Assembly: GCA_020347625.1 (NCBI GenBank)
Contig: CP070735.1
Coordinates: 2,745,649-2,797,986 of the forward strand
Length of the DNA stretch: 52,338 nt
Reading direction: 5' to 3'
DNA from: Deltaproteobacteria bacterium
GTDB lineage: Bacteria; Desulfobacterota; Syntrophobacteria; BM002
Shown piece after piece: positions 1-8,763 of the stretch; positions within the stretch are counted from its first letter, which is position 1; the number at the start of each line of letters is the position of its first letter. The notes beneath the pieces were generated by a model. The model searched no databases. It was not told the origin of the DNA and worked only from the letters and a program-made list of their open reading frames with translations. A program made the translations under genes and the position numbers.

Positions 1-17
1 AGACAAAACCTTGCTCA

Positions 18-2366
18 CTATTTGCGTACGCGAATGAGGAACGGTGCAGTCGCACAGATCATAATCAGCATCATGAAGATGAGTGTGAGGGTGGCGCCCA
101 GACCGAGATTCACGGCCAACCAGCTCATTCCCACAACAGGTAACAAGCTCCAGCGCACTACCAGGCGCAATACGTCATGGTCGGCAATATAATCTGCTAT
201 GGGCGGTGAGTAGGTGTAGTAGAGATTCACGAAACTCTTGCCCATATCATTGTCGAGCAGGAAGCGGTCACGGAACTCGCGCAGCAATTCGACGTGTGGC
301 CCCACAGGGGAGCCATAGGCCGCCGTGGCGACAAAACAACCGCCGCCGCCATTGTCATCACGGGGATCTGTCGTGGTGACTATCAAGAACAAACCCTCAC
401 CACTCGTACCGGCGTAGATTCTAGTGGTATTGCTGGGGTCGATAGCCAGAATCAAAATGCTTGAGTCCGAAAGGACGGTGTCGATGGCTGTCCAATTATC
501 CCCGCCGTCCGTGCTTTGAAATACTCCGCCTTCATCGGTGCCTGCGTAAACGGTGGCAGGCCTGGTAGGATCAATGGCCAGGGCTTGAATATTCAGAAAT
601 GTTCCCAGGCCGACATTGATCTGAGTCCAGGTGGCGCCACTATCCTCGCTCCTGTACACCCCTGCACCACGAGTGCCGGCATAAAGAGTAGCCGGAGTGT
701 CAGGGTTTATGGCCAGGGCTTGAACATTAACGCCAGATAAAGCGGTTATATTCCAGTTGGCCGCGCTATCTGTACTCTTAAATACTGCTGTATCCGTACC
801 AGCATAAAGCGTCCTTATAGTAAGAGGATCTGCTGTAGCGGAAGGGTCTATTGCCAAGGCTTGCACATTGGGACTGGGACCTAAACCGGAGCTGCTGGGA
901 TTAAAATTGGCTCCGCCGTCTATGCTTTTCAGCACGCCATTGGCGATCGTACCGACGTAAATGATAGTTGTGAGATCGAGATCAATAACAATTACTTGCA
1001 CGCTGGAACCGGCCAGGCCAGAGTTGTCAGCCCAGCTGAAGGCGCTATCATTACTCTCGAACACCTTGCCATCTTTGGTGCCGACATAAAGCGTGTTCGT
1101 AGTGATGGGATCTATCGCAAGGGCTTGGACATCGGTGCTGGTCAGACCAGTATTTCTCTCAAAAAAACTACCACCTCTGTTGGTGCTCTTGTACACCCCG
1201 TCGGCATCCGTGCCTGCATAAAGGATGGTTGTTGCACTGGGATCAATGCCGAACGCCTGAACGTCAGCAGCGGTTAAACCGGTGATGACGAGAGACCACG
1301 TCGTGCCGCTGTTCGCTGTTCTGAAAACCCCTTCAGGATCTGTACCCGCATAAATAATACTCGAGGTGTTGGGGTTAATCTCTAGGGTTTTAACATCGAC
1401 GCTGGTTAAACCGGTGGCAGCCCAGTCACCATTGGCAGTAGTTGGACTTTGCGCACTTACGAACACACCTCCCGTTGCCGTACCGGCGTAAAGAATGTTG
1501 GTGGTATTAGGATCAATGGTAAGGGATTGGACGTTCAACGCGGTGCCCAATCCATTATTGATTTGATCCCAATCGCCACCGCTATTAGTAGTTCTGAAAA
1601 CCCCCTCTCCATTGGTTGCAGCGAAAACGGTAGCCGGGGTATCGGGTTTGATTACAAGTTTCTGAACATTTTCATTGCCGGACAAGTCGGCGTTATTGAC
1701 TGCATTCCAGGTAGAACCACTATCATTACTTATGAAAACCCCGCTGGTGCGAGTTCCAGCGTAAATTCTAAATGTGTTTACAGGATCAATGGCTAGAGCG
1801 CGTACGTCAAAGCTGCCCAAACCGTTATTGGTGGGAGACCAGGTTGCACCCGAGTCTGTGCTTAGAAACACGCCCCCAGTTGCCGTGCCAGCGTAAATAG
1901 CAAAATTAGCATCAGGTCTTATGACAAGCTCTTGAACGTTTAAGCTAGTCAAACCAGTGTTGCTTGCAGTCCAGCTAGCACCGCTATCGGTGCTCTTAAA
2001 AACACCACCCGTTTTTGTTCCAGCGTAAAGCGTACTTGGGGTATTAGGATCAATGGCCAGGGCTTGTACATTAAGACTGGTCAGACCGGTATTTACCGCA
2101 GCCCAGCTATCGCCACTAGTCGTACTCTTAAATACACCATTCGCTCTGGTACCTGCATAAAGGGTTGTAAATGGAGAGACAGGAATAATAACCAATTCCT
2201 GAACCGTTCCACCCTCCGGGCCCGGCCAGAGCTTGCTTACTGCCGCTGATGACATACCGGTCAACAGAAATGTACTGGTAAGCAGAGCAACCAAAATGGT
2301 CAAGCCGCGAACAACAAGCACTTTCGTGCCCTTTTCCCTCTTCTTATTAAAGCGCTGATCCACCAC
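18..2366 (-). CDS. Secreted 14-repeat beta-propeller protein with CFI-box C-terminus
   Basis: Unknown role, probably a cell-surface or secreted protein. A basic N-terminus (KKREKGTK) and hydrophobic stretch to about residue 40 form a signal peptide. About 14 repeats of 45-50 residues follow, each with a strand like VQALAIDP, then LYAGT, GVF.S and an Asp-box of the S-x-D-x-G-x-x-W type, as in BNR/sortilin-like propellers. Fourteen repeats would fit two seven-bladed propellers. After a GGGG linker comes [11 protein letters not shown] and then charged and hydrophobic C-terminal segments with two membrane stretches ending RVRK; this matches the CFI-box C-terminal sorting-type domain as I recall it. 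The start is a GTG at 2366 with TTAGGAGG six bases upstream. Blades are so alike that intragenic recombination could change their number. Ligand and sorting partner cannot be told from sequence. Confidence 0.8.
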   Translation of the reverse strand: MVDQRFNKKREKGTKVLVVRGLTILVALLTSTFLLTGMSSAAVSKLWPGPEGGTVQELVIIPVSPFTTLYAGTRANGVFKSTTSGDSWAAVNTGLTSLNVQALAIDPNTPSTLYAGTKTGGVFKSTDSGASWTASNTGLTSLNVQELVIRPDANFAIYAGTATGGVFLSTDSGATWSPTNNGLGSFDVRALAIDPVNTFRIYAGTRTSGVFISNDSGSTWNAVNNADLSGNENVQKLVIKPDTPATVFAATNGEGVFRTTNSGGDWDQINNGLGTALNVQSLTIDPNTTNILYAGTATGGVFVSAQSPTTANGDWAATGLTSVDVKTLEINPNTSSIIYAGTDPEGVFRTANSGTTWSLVITGLTAADVQAFGIDPSATTILYAGTDADGVYKSTNRGGSFFERNTGLTSTDVQALAIDPITTNTLYVGTKDGKVFESNDSAFSWADNSGLAGSSVQVIVIDLDLTTIIYVGTIANGVLKSIDGGANFNPSSSGLGPSPNVQALAIDPSATADPLTIRTLYAGTDTAVFKSTDSAANWNITALSGVNVQALAINPDTPATLYAGTRGAGVYRSEDSGATWTQINVGLGTFLNIQALAIDPTRPATVYAGTDEGGVFQSTDGGDNWTAIDTVLSDSSILILAIDPSNTTRIYAGTSGEGLFLIVTTTDPRDDNGGGGCFVATAAYGSPVGPHVELLREFRDRFLLDNDMGKSFVNLYYTYSPPIADYIADHDVLRLVVRWSLLPVVGMSWLAVNLGLGATLTLIFMMLIMICATAPFLIRVRK

Positions 2367-2390
2367 CGATACCCTCCTAAATTAGGCTAC

Positions 2391-3070
2391 AAAGAGTCAA
2401 TGGCCACCTCGCTGGTAGAAAGACCGATAAATCAGGTAAAAGTAATGTGTTGTTGCTATTTTTAGTGCTGGTATAGTCGGGGAGATGGTATCACATTATA
2501 TACTATATACGACGCCTTATAAACCCCCAGAATCCAGGCTTAATTTATTCTAAGGTGAGCACCCCAAGCTCAATTGTCAATAGTACAAGCTAATTAGAAG
2601 AGCACTATATTTTGATGCATGTATTGGGCGAGAAAAATAAAGCGTGTGAGTATGGCAGTTTACCTTATTTTCAGTAATCAGGGCCAGGAAAATAAATGAA
2701 ATACTCCGAAGGCTCATCTTCGGTCATACCAACATTTCTGTAACTTACTAACAATACTACCTCAAGTCAATCGACAAGACTCGGAATAGGTTTGCTCTCA
2801 TTCCAAAGCCAACCAAAATCATCAGTCCATTCAATCGTCATTAAGGTGACATAAATGGCACTTTTCAGCTGTAAATTGTTTGGCCTTTCAGCAAGTTTGT
2901 CTGGCTTTTTGGCCAACTTATCGAACAAAGCAAAGTAGCATAGAACTTTTGGAAATTGCTAATACCTGGAATTTATAGGTTTTTTTCGAGTTCTCCTTTT
3001 TTTGGCACTTCTCCTGCATAGGGATGTTAGGGAGGATCTTTATCGAATCTATTTCGGACGTCTTCGCTAT
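2391..3070. other. AT-rich intergenic region, no gene seen
   Basis: About 680 bases without a convincing gene. It includes an AT-rich patch (2490-2525) that could hold a promoter for the minus-strand propeller gene, but I found no well-spaced -35/-10 pair. A short GGCC-based inverted repeat lies at about 2880-2925 without a T-tract. Confidence 0.4.
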
Positions 3071-3084
3071 CGAGGAGGTGCCCT

Positions 3085-3276
3085 ATGGATGAGGAAAGAA
3101 GTCCTTGCTTGGAGTGCGAGCGCGAGAAAAAGAGCAAGAGCAAATGCGTCAAGTCCTGTGACAAAATAGACAGGTACCGGGAAGGACAGCCTGCTATCAC
3201 GCTGTGGAATGGAGAGCCAACCTATTACGTTATCCCCGGTTTGGAGAGGACTCGCACCTACGCTGCCATGGAGTGA
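3085..3276 (+). CDS. Small Cys-containing hypothetical protein (63 aa)
   Basis: I do not recognise this protein. It is short and hydrophilic, with two cysteine pairs: SPCLEC near residues 8-11 (C-x2-C) and KCVKSC near 21-25 (C-x3-C), separated by a Lys/Glu/Ser-rich segment. This could bind a metal, but spacing is not that of a known zinc ribbon. The remainder (WNGEPTYYVIPGLERTRTY) carries no recognised motif. A strong ribosome-binding site, GAGGAGG at 3072-3078, sits at ideal distance from the ATG, which is the main argument that it is translated. It converges with the minus-strand salvage cluster; a hairpin lies just beyond it. Confidence 0.55.
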   Translation: MDEERSPCLECEREKKSKSKCVKSCDKIDRYREGQPAITLWNGEPTYYVIPGLERTRTYAAME

Positions 3277-3352
3277 GACACAATTCAAGGCTTCAAGTGT
3301 TCCAATCGCGGCTTGCCGCAGGCCTTGAGTGAAAGCCGTTCTCAAAGACCAT

Positions 3353-3399
3353 AAAAAAGTTGCCCCCACCTACCGGACGCGGATGGCTGGTGGGGGCAA
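3353..3399 (-). terminator. Rho-independent terminator of the minus-strand salvage cluster
   Basis: A perfect 11-bp inverted repeat, TTGCCCCCACC at 3360-3370 and GGTGGGGGCAA at 3389-3399, encloses an 18-base loop. Read on the minus strand it is followed by C and six T (3358-3353). It would stop transcription coming from the gene at 3574-4530. The plus-strand side has no T-tract. Confidence 0.8.
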
Positions 3400-3483
3400 G
3401 GGGCACCGAGCGGGGCTTTAGAAACCCCACTCTTGCGTAAACTTACCATAAAAGTGGTCATCCCTGTCAATCGGAAATATCAC

Positions 3484-3573
3484 CATTTCTCATTTCACAT
3501 TTCGCATTTATCATTCGACATTTTTCGCCACATCTCTTCCCGGTGCCTAGTGCTTAGTGCCTAGTGCCTAGTA
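3484..3573. repeat. Intergenic word array (CATTT and TGCCTAGTG words)
   Basis: 3484-3523 is built from variants of TTTCTCATTTCACATTT. 3541-3572 is built from variants of TGCCTAGTGCTTAG. The array runs right up to the stop codon of the minus-strand gene. It belongs to the intergenic repeat system described in the findings. Confidence 0.8.
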
Positions 3574-4530
3574 TCAACTGCCTGCCAACTTTCGGATATA
3601 CTTCTCCGCCAGCTCCACCGCCCTCTCTTGCTTCGCCAACCGGATCTGTTTGAAAAGTTCTTGGCACTGATTGAAATCCAGGCGATCCACCATTCGGTTA
3701 ACCTTGACTTCATCCTCTGCGTGAGGGGCTTCAGAATTACCTGGAATGAGTTCCTCTTTCCTGATGAGTTTAATGTAGATCAGGCTGCGTGCGGCCAGCA
3801 GATTTGCCAAATCCTCCTGCAATCCATCATGGAAGGCGTAATGAAGTGTGAGGATATCTCCTGGGCCCATATTACGCCTTTTAGCATGTAACTTTTTCAC
3901 CACGGGTGCGAGTAAAAAAGCGACACGAATCTTTTCTTTTCTTCCCAGCTCATGCCGTAAATACCGATACAGAGGATAATGGATGTAGCCAGCCTCCACG
4001 TACATCTTCTCGGCTGGCTCATACAACAATGCGATTGCCCTTGCCCGCAGTCGTTCCCGCAGGATGAGACGGTAAGCATCTGCGCGGGCAAAGTTCTTGA
4101 CCGCCTCCACCACAAGTTCAAATGGTTTATCCATGCTCCGGGCATAATAGGCAATGAGTGCCCCGGTGGCACGCTTTTCCGCCGAGTAAACCTCTTTCAG
4201 GTCTTCCACTTGCATCACCTGGTCTACCGTTTTACCATCTGCAAAAAGCTCGTGAATCTGAAGAAGCTTCTCCAAATAGGGTTCCACCTGGAATATTTGC
4301 CCACCCTTTCTGTGCAACTCTCGCAATAGCGTACACATTCGATGTTCGAACTCGGGAAATCCTGAATCGAGCTCCATTATGTAGTCGCTTATGGAGATGG
4401 CACCGCTGAGCATGGCCGGGAAATGGGGAGAGGGAGGTTCTTCGAGTACAATTACCTGATGCCTTTCCATCTGTTCGCGGACAAAAGGCAAGGTCTCAAC
4501 GTGGTGTGACGCGAAGCCAATAGTAATCAT
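3574..4530 (-). CDS. Hypothetical protein, possibly TraB/ChaN-like
   Basis: A 318-residue soluble protein that I cannot assign with confidence. The N-terminus reads TIGFASHHVETLPFVREQM, then a hydrophobic strand VIVLEEPP. A G-x-S/T-H near the start followed by a strand ending in acidic residues is reminiscent of the TraB/EreA/ChaN-type fold, but this is weak. The rest is mainly helical and charged (RALREL, Arg/Glu-rich segments), including an R-rich stretch RLILRERLRARAIALLYEP. It is the last gene of the minus-strand run that carries the kinase, deaminases and phosphorylase, separated from the kinase by a 177-base spacer filled with repeats, and is followed by the terminator at 3353-3399. Function is unknown; position alone suggests a link to nucleoside metabolism. 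Confidence 0.6.
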   Translation of the reverse strand: MITIGFASHHVETLPFVREQMERHQVIVLEEPPSPHFPAMLSGAISISDYIMELDSGFPEFEHRMCTLLRELHRKGGQIFQVEPYLEKLLQIHELFADGKTVDQVMQVEDLKEVYSAEKRATGALIAYYARSMDKPFELVVEAVKNFARADAYRLILRERLRARAIALLYEPAEKMYVEAGYIHYPLYRYLRHELGRKEKIRVAFLLAPVVKKLHAKRRNMGPGDILTLHYAFHDGLQEDLANLLAARSLIYIKLIRKEELIPGNSEAPHAEDEVKVNRMVDRLDFNQCQELFKQIRLAKQERAVELAEKYIRKLAGS

Positions 4531-4559
4531 ATGTCCTATAAGTGGTGGATCTCAACAGT

Positions 4560-4692
4560 GTAAGGATTCAGGAGTCAGAATCCAGGAATAATACGGCGCA
4601 TGGCGTAAGGCACATGGCATGGGGTTGAGTAGAAGACTGTCTTTCATTTTGAGCCTTGAGCCTTGCGCCCTGTGCCTTGTGCCTTGTGCCTC
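4560..4692. repeat. Intergenic word array (CAGGAGTCAG, GGCGCATGGCG, GCCTTGTGCC)
   Basis: Three word types follow one another: AGGATTCAGGAGTCAG variants (4563-4590), GGCGCATGGCGTAAGGCAC variants (4596-4622) and GAGCCTTGAGCCTTGCGCC variants (4651-4691). The last two are roughly reverse complements of each other (GGCACAAGGC versus GCCTTGTGCC), so the block is an imperfect inverted repeat. Confidence 0.75.
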
Positions 4693-4707
4693 TATTATTC
4701 GTGAATT

Positions 4708-5646
4708 CTACGAATTACTCTCTCCAAACGTGGCTTCATGACGTTGCCAGAATTCCTCCTGGGTGAAGGTATGCTCCTGAGTGCCGTAACATTCCACCGC
4801 GTAGCTGGCGCACGTTGCCCCCATCCGAGCAGCATCCACCAGGTCTTTTCCCAGCACCAACCCCTTGATGATGCCCGCACGATAGGCGTCTCCTGCTCCG
4901 GTTGGGTCCTTGACCTGTGAGGGTTTGACGGCAGGAATTTCAACTACTTTTTCGGCTGTGTGGAGGAGTGAACCGTGTTCACCGAGAGTGGTGATGATTG
5001 CCTTTGTCCGCTTGAGCAGGTCTCCTTTTCCCATCCCTGTGTCTTTCATGATCATTTCCAGTTCGTAGTCATTTACAGTCAGCAGCTCGGAACCGGTGAT
5101 CATCTCGGTCAATTGCTCCCCTGACAAGATCGAAATCTGCTGGCCCGGATCAAAAATGTAAGAAATCTTTTGTTTTTTATAGATCTGGCTGTATGTGAGC
5201 ATATCTTCGACATTTCCAGGGGCCACAATGGCGAGTGTCTCCTTCGCATCTAACCCGTCAAGTTCTTGGAGAGAAGGATATTTCATGGCCCCGGGATTAA
5301 ATCCGGTGATTTGATTGTCCGACATGTCTGTGGTGATGTAGGCGCCCGCCGTCAATTCTTTCGCGATGTGCCGAATCCCTGACAAGGGTAGGTCATGCCT
5401 GCGTAACCAGGTTTCATAACTATCAAAGTCGACTCCCGCACAAGCCAGAATCACCGGTCGTTCACCCAACAATGCCAGGTTGAAAGCAATGTTTCCGGCG
5501 GTGCCGCCATATTTTTCTTTAAGACCATCGACAACGAAACAGACGTTGAGGATATGGATTTTATCAGGGAGGATGTGATCCGAAAATTTTCCAGGGAAAC
5601 CCATGATCCGATCATAGGCCAAGGATCCAGAGACGAAAATCTTCAT
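4708..5646 (-). CDS. PfkB-family sugar/nucleoside kinase, probably adenosine kinase-like
   Basis: ATP-dependent phosphorylation of a ribosyl 5'-hydroxyl is expected. The 312-residue protein has the ribokinase-family landmarks: GGTAGN at 47-52 after the substrate lid, NDYE at 192-195 (Mg/phosphate motif), and DPTGAGD at 247-253 with Asp253 as catalytic base. Length is typical. It is encoded on the same strand as two MTA/SAH deaminases and a purine nucleoside phosphorylase, so adenosine or another purine nucleoside is a likelier substrate than a free sugar; this is inference from context. The spacer to the upstream deaminase is 112 bases and contains GTCATT words. Alternatives are ribokinase or an inosine-guanosine kinase. 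Confidence 0.8.
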   Translation of the reverse strand: MKIFVSGSLAYDRIMGFPGKFSDHILPDKIHILNVCFVVDGLKEKYGGTAGNIAFNLALLGERPVILACAGVDFDSYETWLRRHDLPLSGIRHIAKELTAGAYITTDMSDNQITGFNPGAMKYPSLQELDGLDAKETLAIVAPGNVEDMLTYSQIYKKQKISYIFDPGQQISILSGEQLTEMITGSELLTVNDYELEMIMKDTGMGKGDLLKRTKAIITTLGEHGSLLHTAEKVVEIPAVKPSQVKDPTGAGDAYRAGIIKGLVLGKDLVDAARMGATCASYAVECYGTQEHTFTQEEFWQRHEATFGESNS

Positions 5647-5660
5647 ATGTAACCCCCAGG

Positions 5661-5702
5661 GTCATTAGTCATGTGTCAACTGTCATTGCTCATTCAACAT
5701 TT
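5661..5702. repeat. Short intergenic array of GTCATT words
   Basis: Six degenerate copies of a GTCATTAGTCATGTGTC-like word lie just upstream of the kinase start. Confidence 0.6.
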
Positions 5703-5758
5703 GATAATAAGAGTTATAACTATATTTCCTTAAAATGAGAACTGCTAGCCTGCTAGTG

Positions 5759-7111
5759 CTAGCCGCGTATGCGGCTGGCGATCTCCCTCACCTTTCCCAT
5801 TATCTCCACTTCATCAATATCAAGAAGTTGTCTTTGGCGCATAACCATTCGACCGTCAATAATAACATCACGGACATCAGCCCCTCTAGCCGAATAGACC
5901 AGGTGAGAACAAGGCTCATAGATTGGAGTTAAATGTGGCTGGTTCAGGTCGATGGTGATTATGTCAGCCTTTTTCCCAGACTCCAGTGAACCCAGCTCCC
6001 CTCCCATTCCTAGAGCCGACGCCCCCCCAGAAGAGGCCATGGCCACAACCTGCAATGCGGAACAGAGAGTGGGGTCACCCCAGTGCACTTTATGAAGCTT
6101 TGCAGCAGTGTCCATTTCTTGGAACATGTCCAAGTTATTATTGCTGGCGCATCCATCTGTGCCCAGGCCAACTTTCACTCCCGCGTTGAGCATTCTCGGT
6201 AGGGGCGCTACTCCTGATGCCAGCTTCATATTGCTCTCGGGGTTATGTGAAATCCCCACGCCGCTCTGGGCCAACAACTCTATTTCCTCCTCGCTTATCC
6301 AGACCGCGTGATGACAGAGGGTCTCTTCATCGAGCAGCCCTAGAGCCCTGAGGTGCTCAACGGGGCGCCGCCCATAGCGCTTCTGGATCTCATCAACCTC
6401 GTTCATGGTTTCTGCCAGGTGAATCTGGAAGAGGATTCCATGCTGCCTGCAAACCTCTTTGGCTCTGGTCAAAGTCTCCGGCGAGCAGGTGTAAGGCGAA
6501 TGACAGAAAATACTCGGGATGAGGTGGGGCGACTTGCCCTGCCAGCGAAAAACAAAAGCTTCTGCGGCTTTCACGTTTATCCTTGGATCGGGCACGCCCG
6601 GAGCCGGGAAATCGATCACTCCCTGAGCAACGATCGCCCTAATCCTGCTGGCAGTTACCGCCCTGGCTGCACCATCTTCGCAGAAATAGCCATCGCAAAA
6701 GGTGGTTGTGCCACTTTTGATCATCTCAACGACCGCCAGCATGGTGCCCCAATAGACCGTTTCCTCGTTCACGTGGTTCGCTTCGGCAGGGAAAATGTGC
6801 TCGTGAAGCCATTCCTGATGTGGAAGGTCGTCAGCCAGTCCGCGGAAGCAGGTCATAGCCGCGTGGGTATGCACGTTGATCAGTCCGGGCATCACCAGGC
6901 AGCCCGATGCATCCAGTATCTCTCGTGCTTCGATCTCCTGGGTCAAAACAGATGTCTTGTCCAAAGCAACGATCTGATCACCGGCAACAGCCACAGCACC
7001 ATCGTCCAGGACCTTCTTATTCTTGTTAAAAGTCAGAATAAGGCCGCCGGAGATGAGAAGGTCGGCTCGAATCTTCTGATGTTTACCAGGTTTGATTGTT
7101 GACAAGGTCAT
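5759..7111 (-). CDS. mtaD: 5'-methylthioadenosine/S-adenosylhomocysteine deaminase (copy 1)
   Basis: Zinc-dependent amidohydrolase that would deaminate methylthioadenosine, S-adenosylhomocysteine or adenosine to the inosyl form. The 450-residue protein begins with the composite beta-domain, followed by MPGLINVHTHAAMTCFRG with the metal-binding H81-x-H83. A third His is in FQIHLAET, a fourth in the CHHAVWI segment, and the metal Asp in VGLGTDGCASNN. SHNPESNMKLASG is a family signature. It is the second of two consecutive paralogues; the other is at 7324-8664. A 212-base spacer carrying an inverted-end repeat element separates them. The C-terminus lies against the nucleoside kinase gene. The family is clear; substrate preference is not readable. 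Confidence 0.9.
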   Translation of the reverse strand: MTLSTIKPGKHQKIRADLLISGGLILTFNKNKKVLDDGAVAVAGDQIVALDKTSVLTQEIEAREILDASGCLVMPGLINVHTHAAMTCFRGLADDLPHQEWLHEHIFPAEANHVNEETVYWGTMLAVVEMIKSGTTTFCDGYFCEDGAARAVTASRIRAIVAQGVIDFPAPGVPDPRINVKAAEAFVFRWQGKSPHLIPSIFCHSPYTCSPETLTRAKEVCRQHGILFQIHLAETMNEVDEIQKRYGRRPVEHLRALGLLDEETLCHHAVWISEEEIELLAQSGVGISHNPESNMKLASGVAPLPRMLNAGVKVGLGTDGCASNNNLDMFQEMDTAAKLHKVHWGDPTLCSALQVVAMASSGGASALGMGGELGSLESGKKADIITIDLNQPHLTPIYEPCSHLVYSARGADVRDVIIDGRMVMRQRQLLDIDEVEIMGKVREIASRIRG

Positions 7112-7130
7112 GGTAATCGAGCGACTGTGA

Positions 7131-7307
7131 GGTTATGTGTTATTGGTTATACGTTATACGTTAATAGTTATGCGTTATAGGTTAATAGTTATTCAGCGAA
7201 GCAAGATGTCTTACTTTGGACAGGTATGGTTAATTTATCTTTTTCTTCAGGTCCAGAGTTGTAGCAGACAAGCACAACCTAATAACATATGACGTATAAC
7301 TTGTAAC
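7131..7307. repeat. Inverted-end intergenic element, copy 1 (GTTATACG family)
   Basis: Begins with degenerate GTTATACGTTAATAGTTAT words (7131-7194), continues through a non-repetitive core (AAGCAAGATGTC, TATCTTTTTCTTCA) and ends with the inverted word GACGTATAACTTGTAAC (7291-7307). The core and right end align with 48570-48713, and the left end and start of core with 23936-24018. It fills the space between the two deaminase genes. Confidence 0.8.
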
Positions 7308-7323
7308 AGGCCGAAGGCCAGAC

Positions 7324-8664
7324 TCAGGGCTTAATTTGCTTGGCGATGGCTCGAACCTCTGACATGACCCGTTCTACATCCAGGGTGAGTAGTTCACGAT
7401 TCCGCATGACTACCCCCCCATTAATTATATTAAGCGTAACGTCGGCGGCGGATGCCGCATAAACGACATGAGAATATATATTATAAAGGGGAGTTAGATG
7501 GGGCTTATCTAAATCCAGACCAATGATGTCGGCCTTCTTGCCTGGCTCCAAGCTTCCAATCTGCTCCTCCAGTCCTAATACTCGGGCTCCCCCTCTTGTG
7601 GCTAGGCGGATGACTGTTTTCGCGTCCATTATGGTTGGATCCATCCGATATACCTTATGAAGCTTTGCGACAGAATCCATCTCAGCCAGCATGTCCAGAT
7701 TGTTATTACTGGCGCAGCCATCAGTCCCGAGGCCCACAGGTACGCCGCGTTCCAGAAGTTTCGCCACAGGAGCAACGCCGTTGGCGAGTTTCATGTTACT
7801 CTCATTGTTATGCACTACCCGGACACCACTTTCGGCAAGAACGTCCATCTCTTCCTCTGTTAGCACCACGCAATGATCGGCGATTAGTTGCGGTGACAAA
7901 AGGTCCAGTTGCTTCAGATGGTCCACCGGCGAGAGGCCGTAGCGCTCCTTTACCTGGTTCACCTCATCCTGCGACTCTGCAAGGTGGATGATCATGGGAA
8001 CCCGGAAATCTTCAGAGATATCCCTACATGCATAGAGCAGCTCCGGAGAGCAGGTGTACACCGCATGTGGCTCCACTGCCACGGAAATGAGGGGATCGCC
8101 TTGCCAGGCTTGAATGAGATCCCGAGTAAATGCCAGACCTTTCTCCGGCGGCCCATAATTGGGAGAAGGAAAATCGTAGAGAACCTCACCAACTAAGGCA
8201 CGCATGCTAGCTTCGTGAGCTGCTCTCGCCACCTGATCTTCGAACAAGTACATGTCGCAAAAGGTGGTAATTCCACCAAGAATCATCTCAGCACAGGCTA
8301 ATAGCGTTCCTTTGTATACCACCTCCCCACTAATCTTTTTTTCAGCGGGAAAAATGTGGTCGTTGAGCCAGACAGAGAGCGGCAGGTCATCGGCGAGCCC
8401 CCGAAAACAGGTCATGGCCGCATGGGTGTGAGCATTGATCAGACCAGGCATGACCAGACCTCCGGCCATATTCAGTTTCTCGCGTGGTTCAAACTGTTCG
8501 GCCCATGAGTCTTCGGGGCCAACCCACACAATCTCGTCATCACGGATGGCCACTGCTCCCGGTTGAAAGATGTCAGCCGCGTCGTTCAGGGTCATCACCA
8601 TAGCGTTGTGGATGAGCAGATCAACGGGGGTCTTTCTTTGAGTTGTCATCACGTCACTCGTCAT
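7324..8664 (-). CDS. mtaD: 5'-methylthioadenosine/S-adenosylhomocysteine deaminase (copy 2)
   Basis: A 446-residue paralogue of the downstream deaminase with the same layout: MPGLINAHTHAAMTCFRG (metal HxH), IIHLAES, DHCVVLTEEE, HNNESNMKLANG and VGLGTDGCASNN. All metal and catalytic positions appear intact in both copies, so neither looks like a pseudogene. Differences cluster in the middle (residues about 140-200) where the substrate pocket loop would lie, which might mean different nucleoside preferences. The N-terminus MTSDVMTTQRK is encoded by ATGACGAGTGACGTG-type sequence that merges with an upstream ATGACAAATGAC word array, so the true start is uncertain by a few codons. It follows the phosphorylase gene after a 99-base repeat-filled gap. 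Confidence 0.9.
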   Translation of the reverse strand: MTSDVMTTQRKTPVDLLIHNAMVMTLNDAADIFQPGAVAIRDDEIVWVGPEDSWAEQFEPREKLNMAGGLVMPGLINAHTHAAMTCFRGLADDLPLSVWLNDHIFPAEKKISGEVVYKGTLLACAEMILGGITTFCDMYLFEDQVARAAHEASMRALVGEVLYDFPSPNYGPPEKGLAFTRDLIQAWQGDPLISVAVEPHAVYTCSPELLYACRDISEDFRVPMIIHLAESQDEVNQVKERYGLSPVDHLKQLDLLSPQLIADHCVVLTEEEMDVLAESGVRVVHNNESNMKLANGVAPVAKLLERGVPVGLGTDGCASNNNLDMLAEMDSVAKLHKVYRMDPTIMDAKTVIRLATRGGARVLGLEEQIGSLEPGKKADIIGLDLDKPHLTPLYNIYSHVVYAASAADVTLNIINGGVVMRNRELLTLDVERVMSEVRAIAKQIKP

Positions 8665-8763
8665 TTGTCATTTGTAGTTGGTCTTGCCGCGTCACTTCCC
8701 AGTGCCTGGTCCTTAGTGCCTAGTCCCTAATATTTACTGTCTGCTGTCTGCTGCCTGCTGACC
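8648..8763. repeat. Intergenic word array with three families in series
   Basis: Starting inside the deaminase start region, GTCATTTGTCATTTG words (8648-8677), then AGTGCCTGGTCCTTAGTGCC (8700-8730) and CTGTCTGCTGTCTGCTGCC (8739-8760). The same order of families recurs at other intergenic loci. Confidence 0.8.

Noticed and set aside
516..2249. Several plus-strand frames of 60-115 codons inside the propeller gene
   Set aside because: They are antisense shadows of the regular blade repeats and share the same spacing; none has a ribosome-binding site or recognisable domain.
2880..2925. GGCC-based hairpin
   Set aside because: Short six-base stem, long loop and no T-tract; could be chance.
6353..7102. 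Plus-strand 249-codon frame
   Set aside because: It lies wholly opposite the well-supported deaminase gene and has no recognisable motif.
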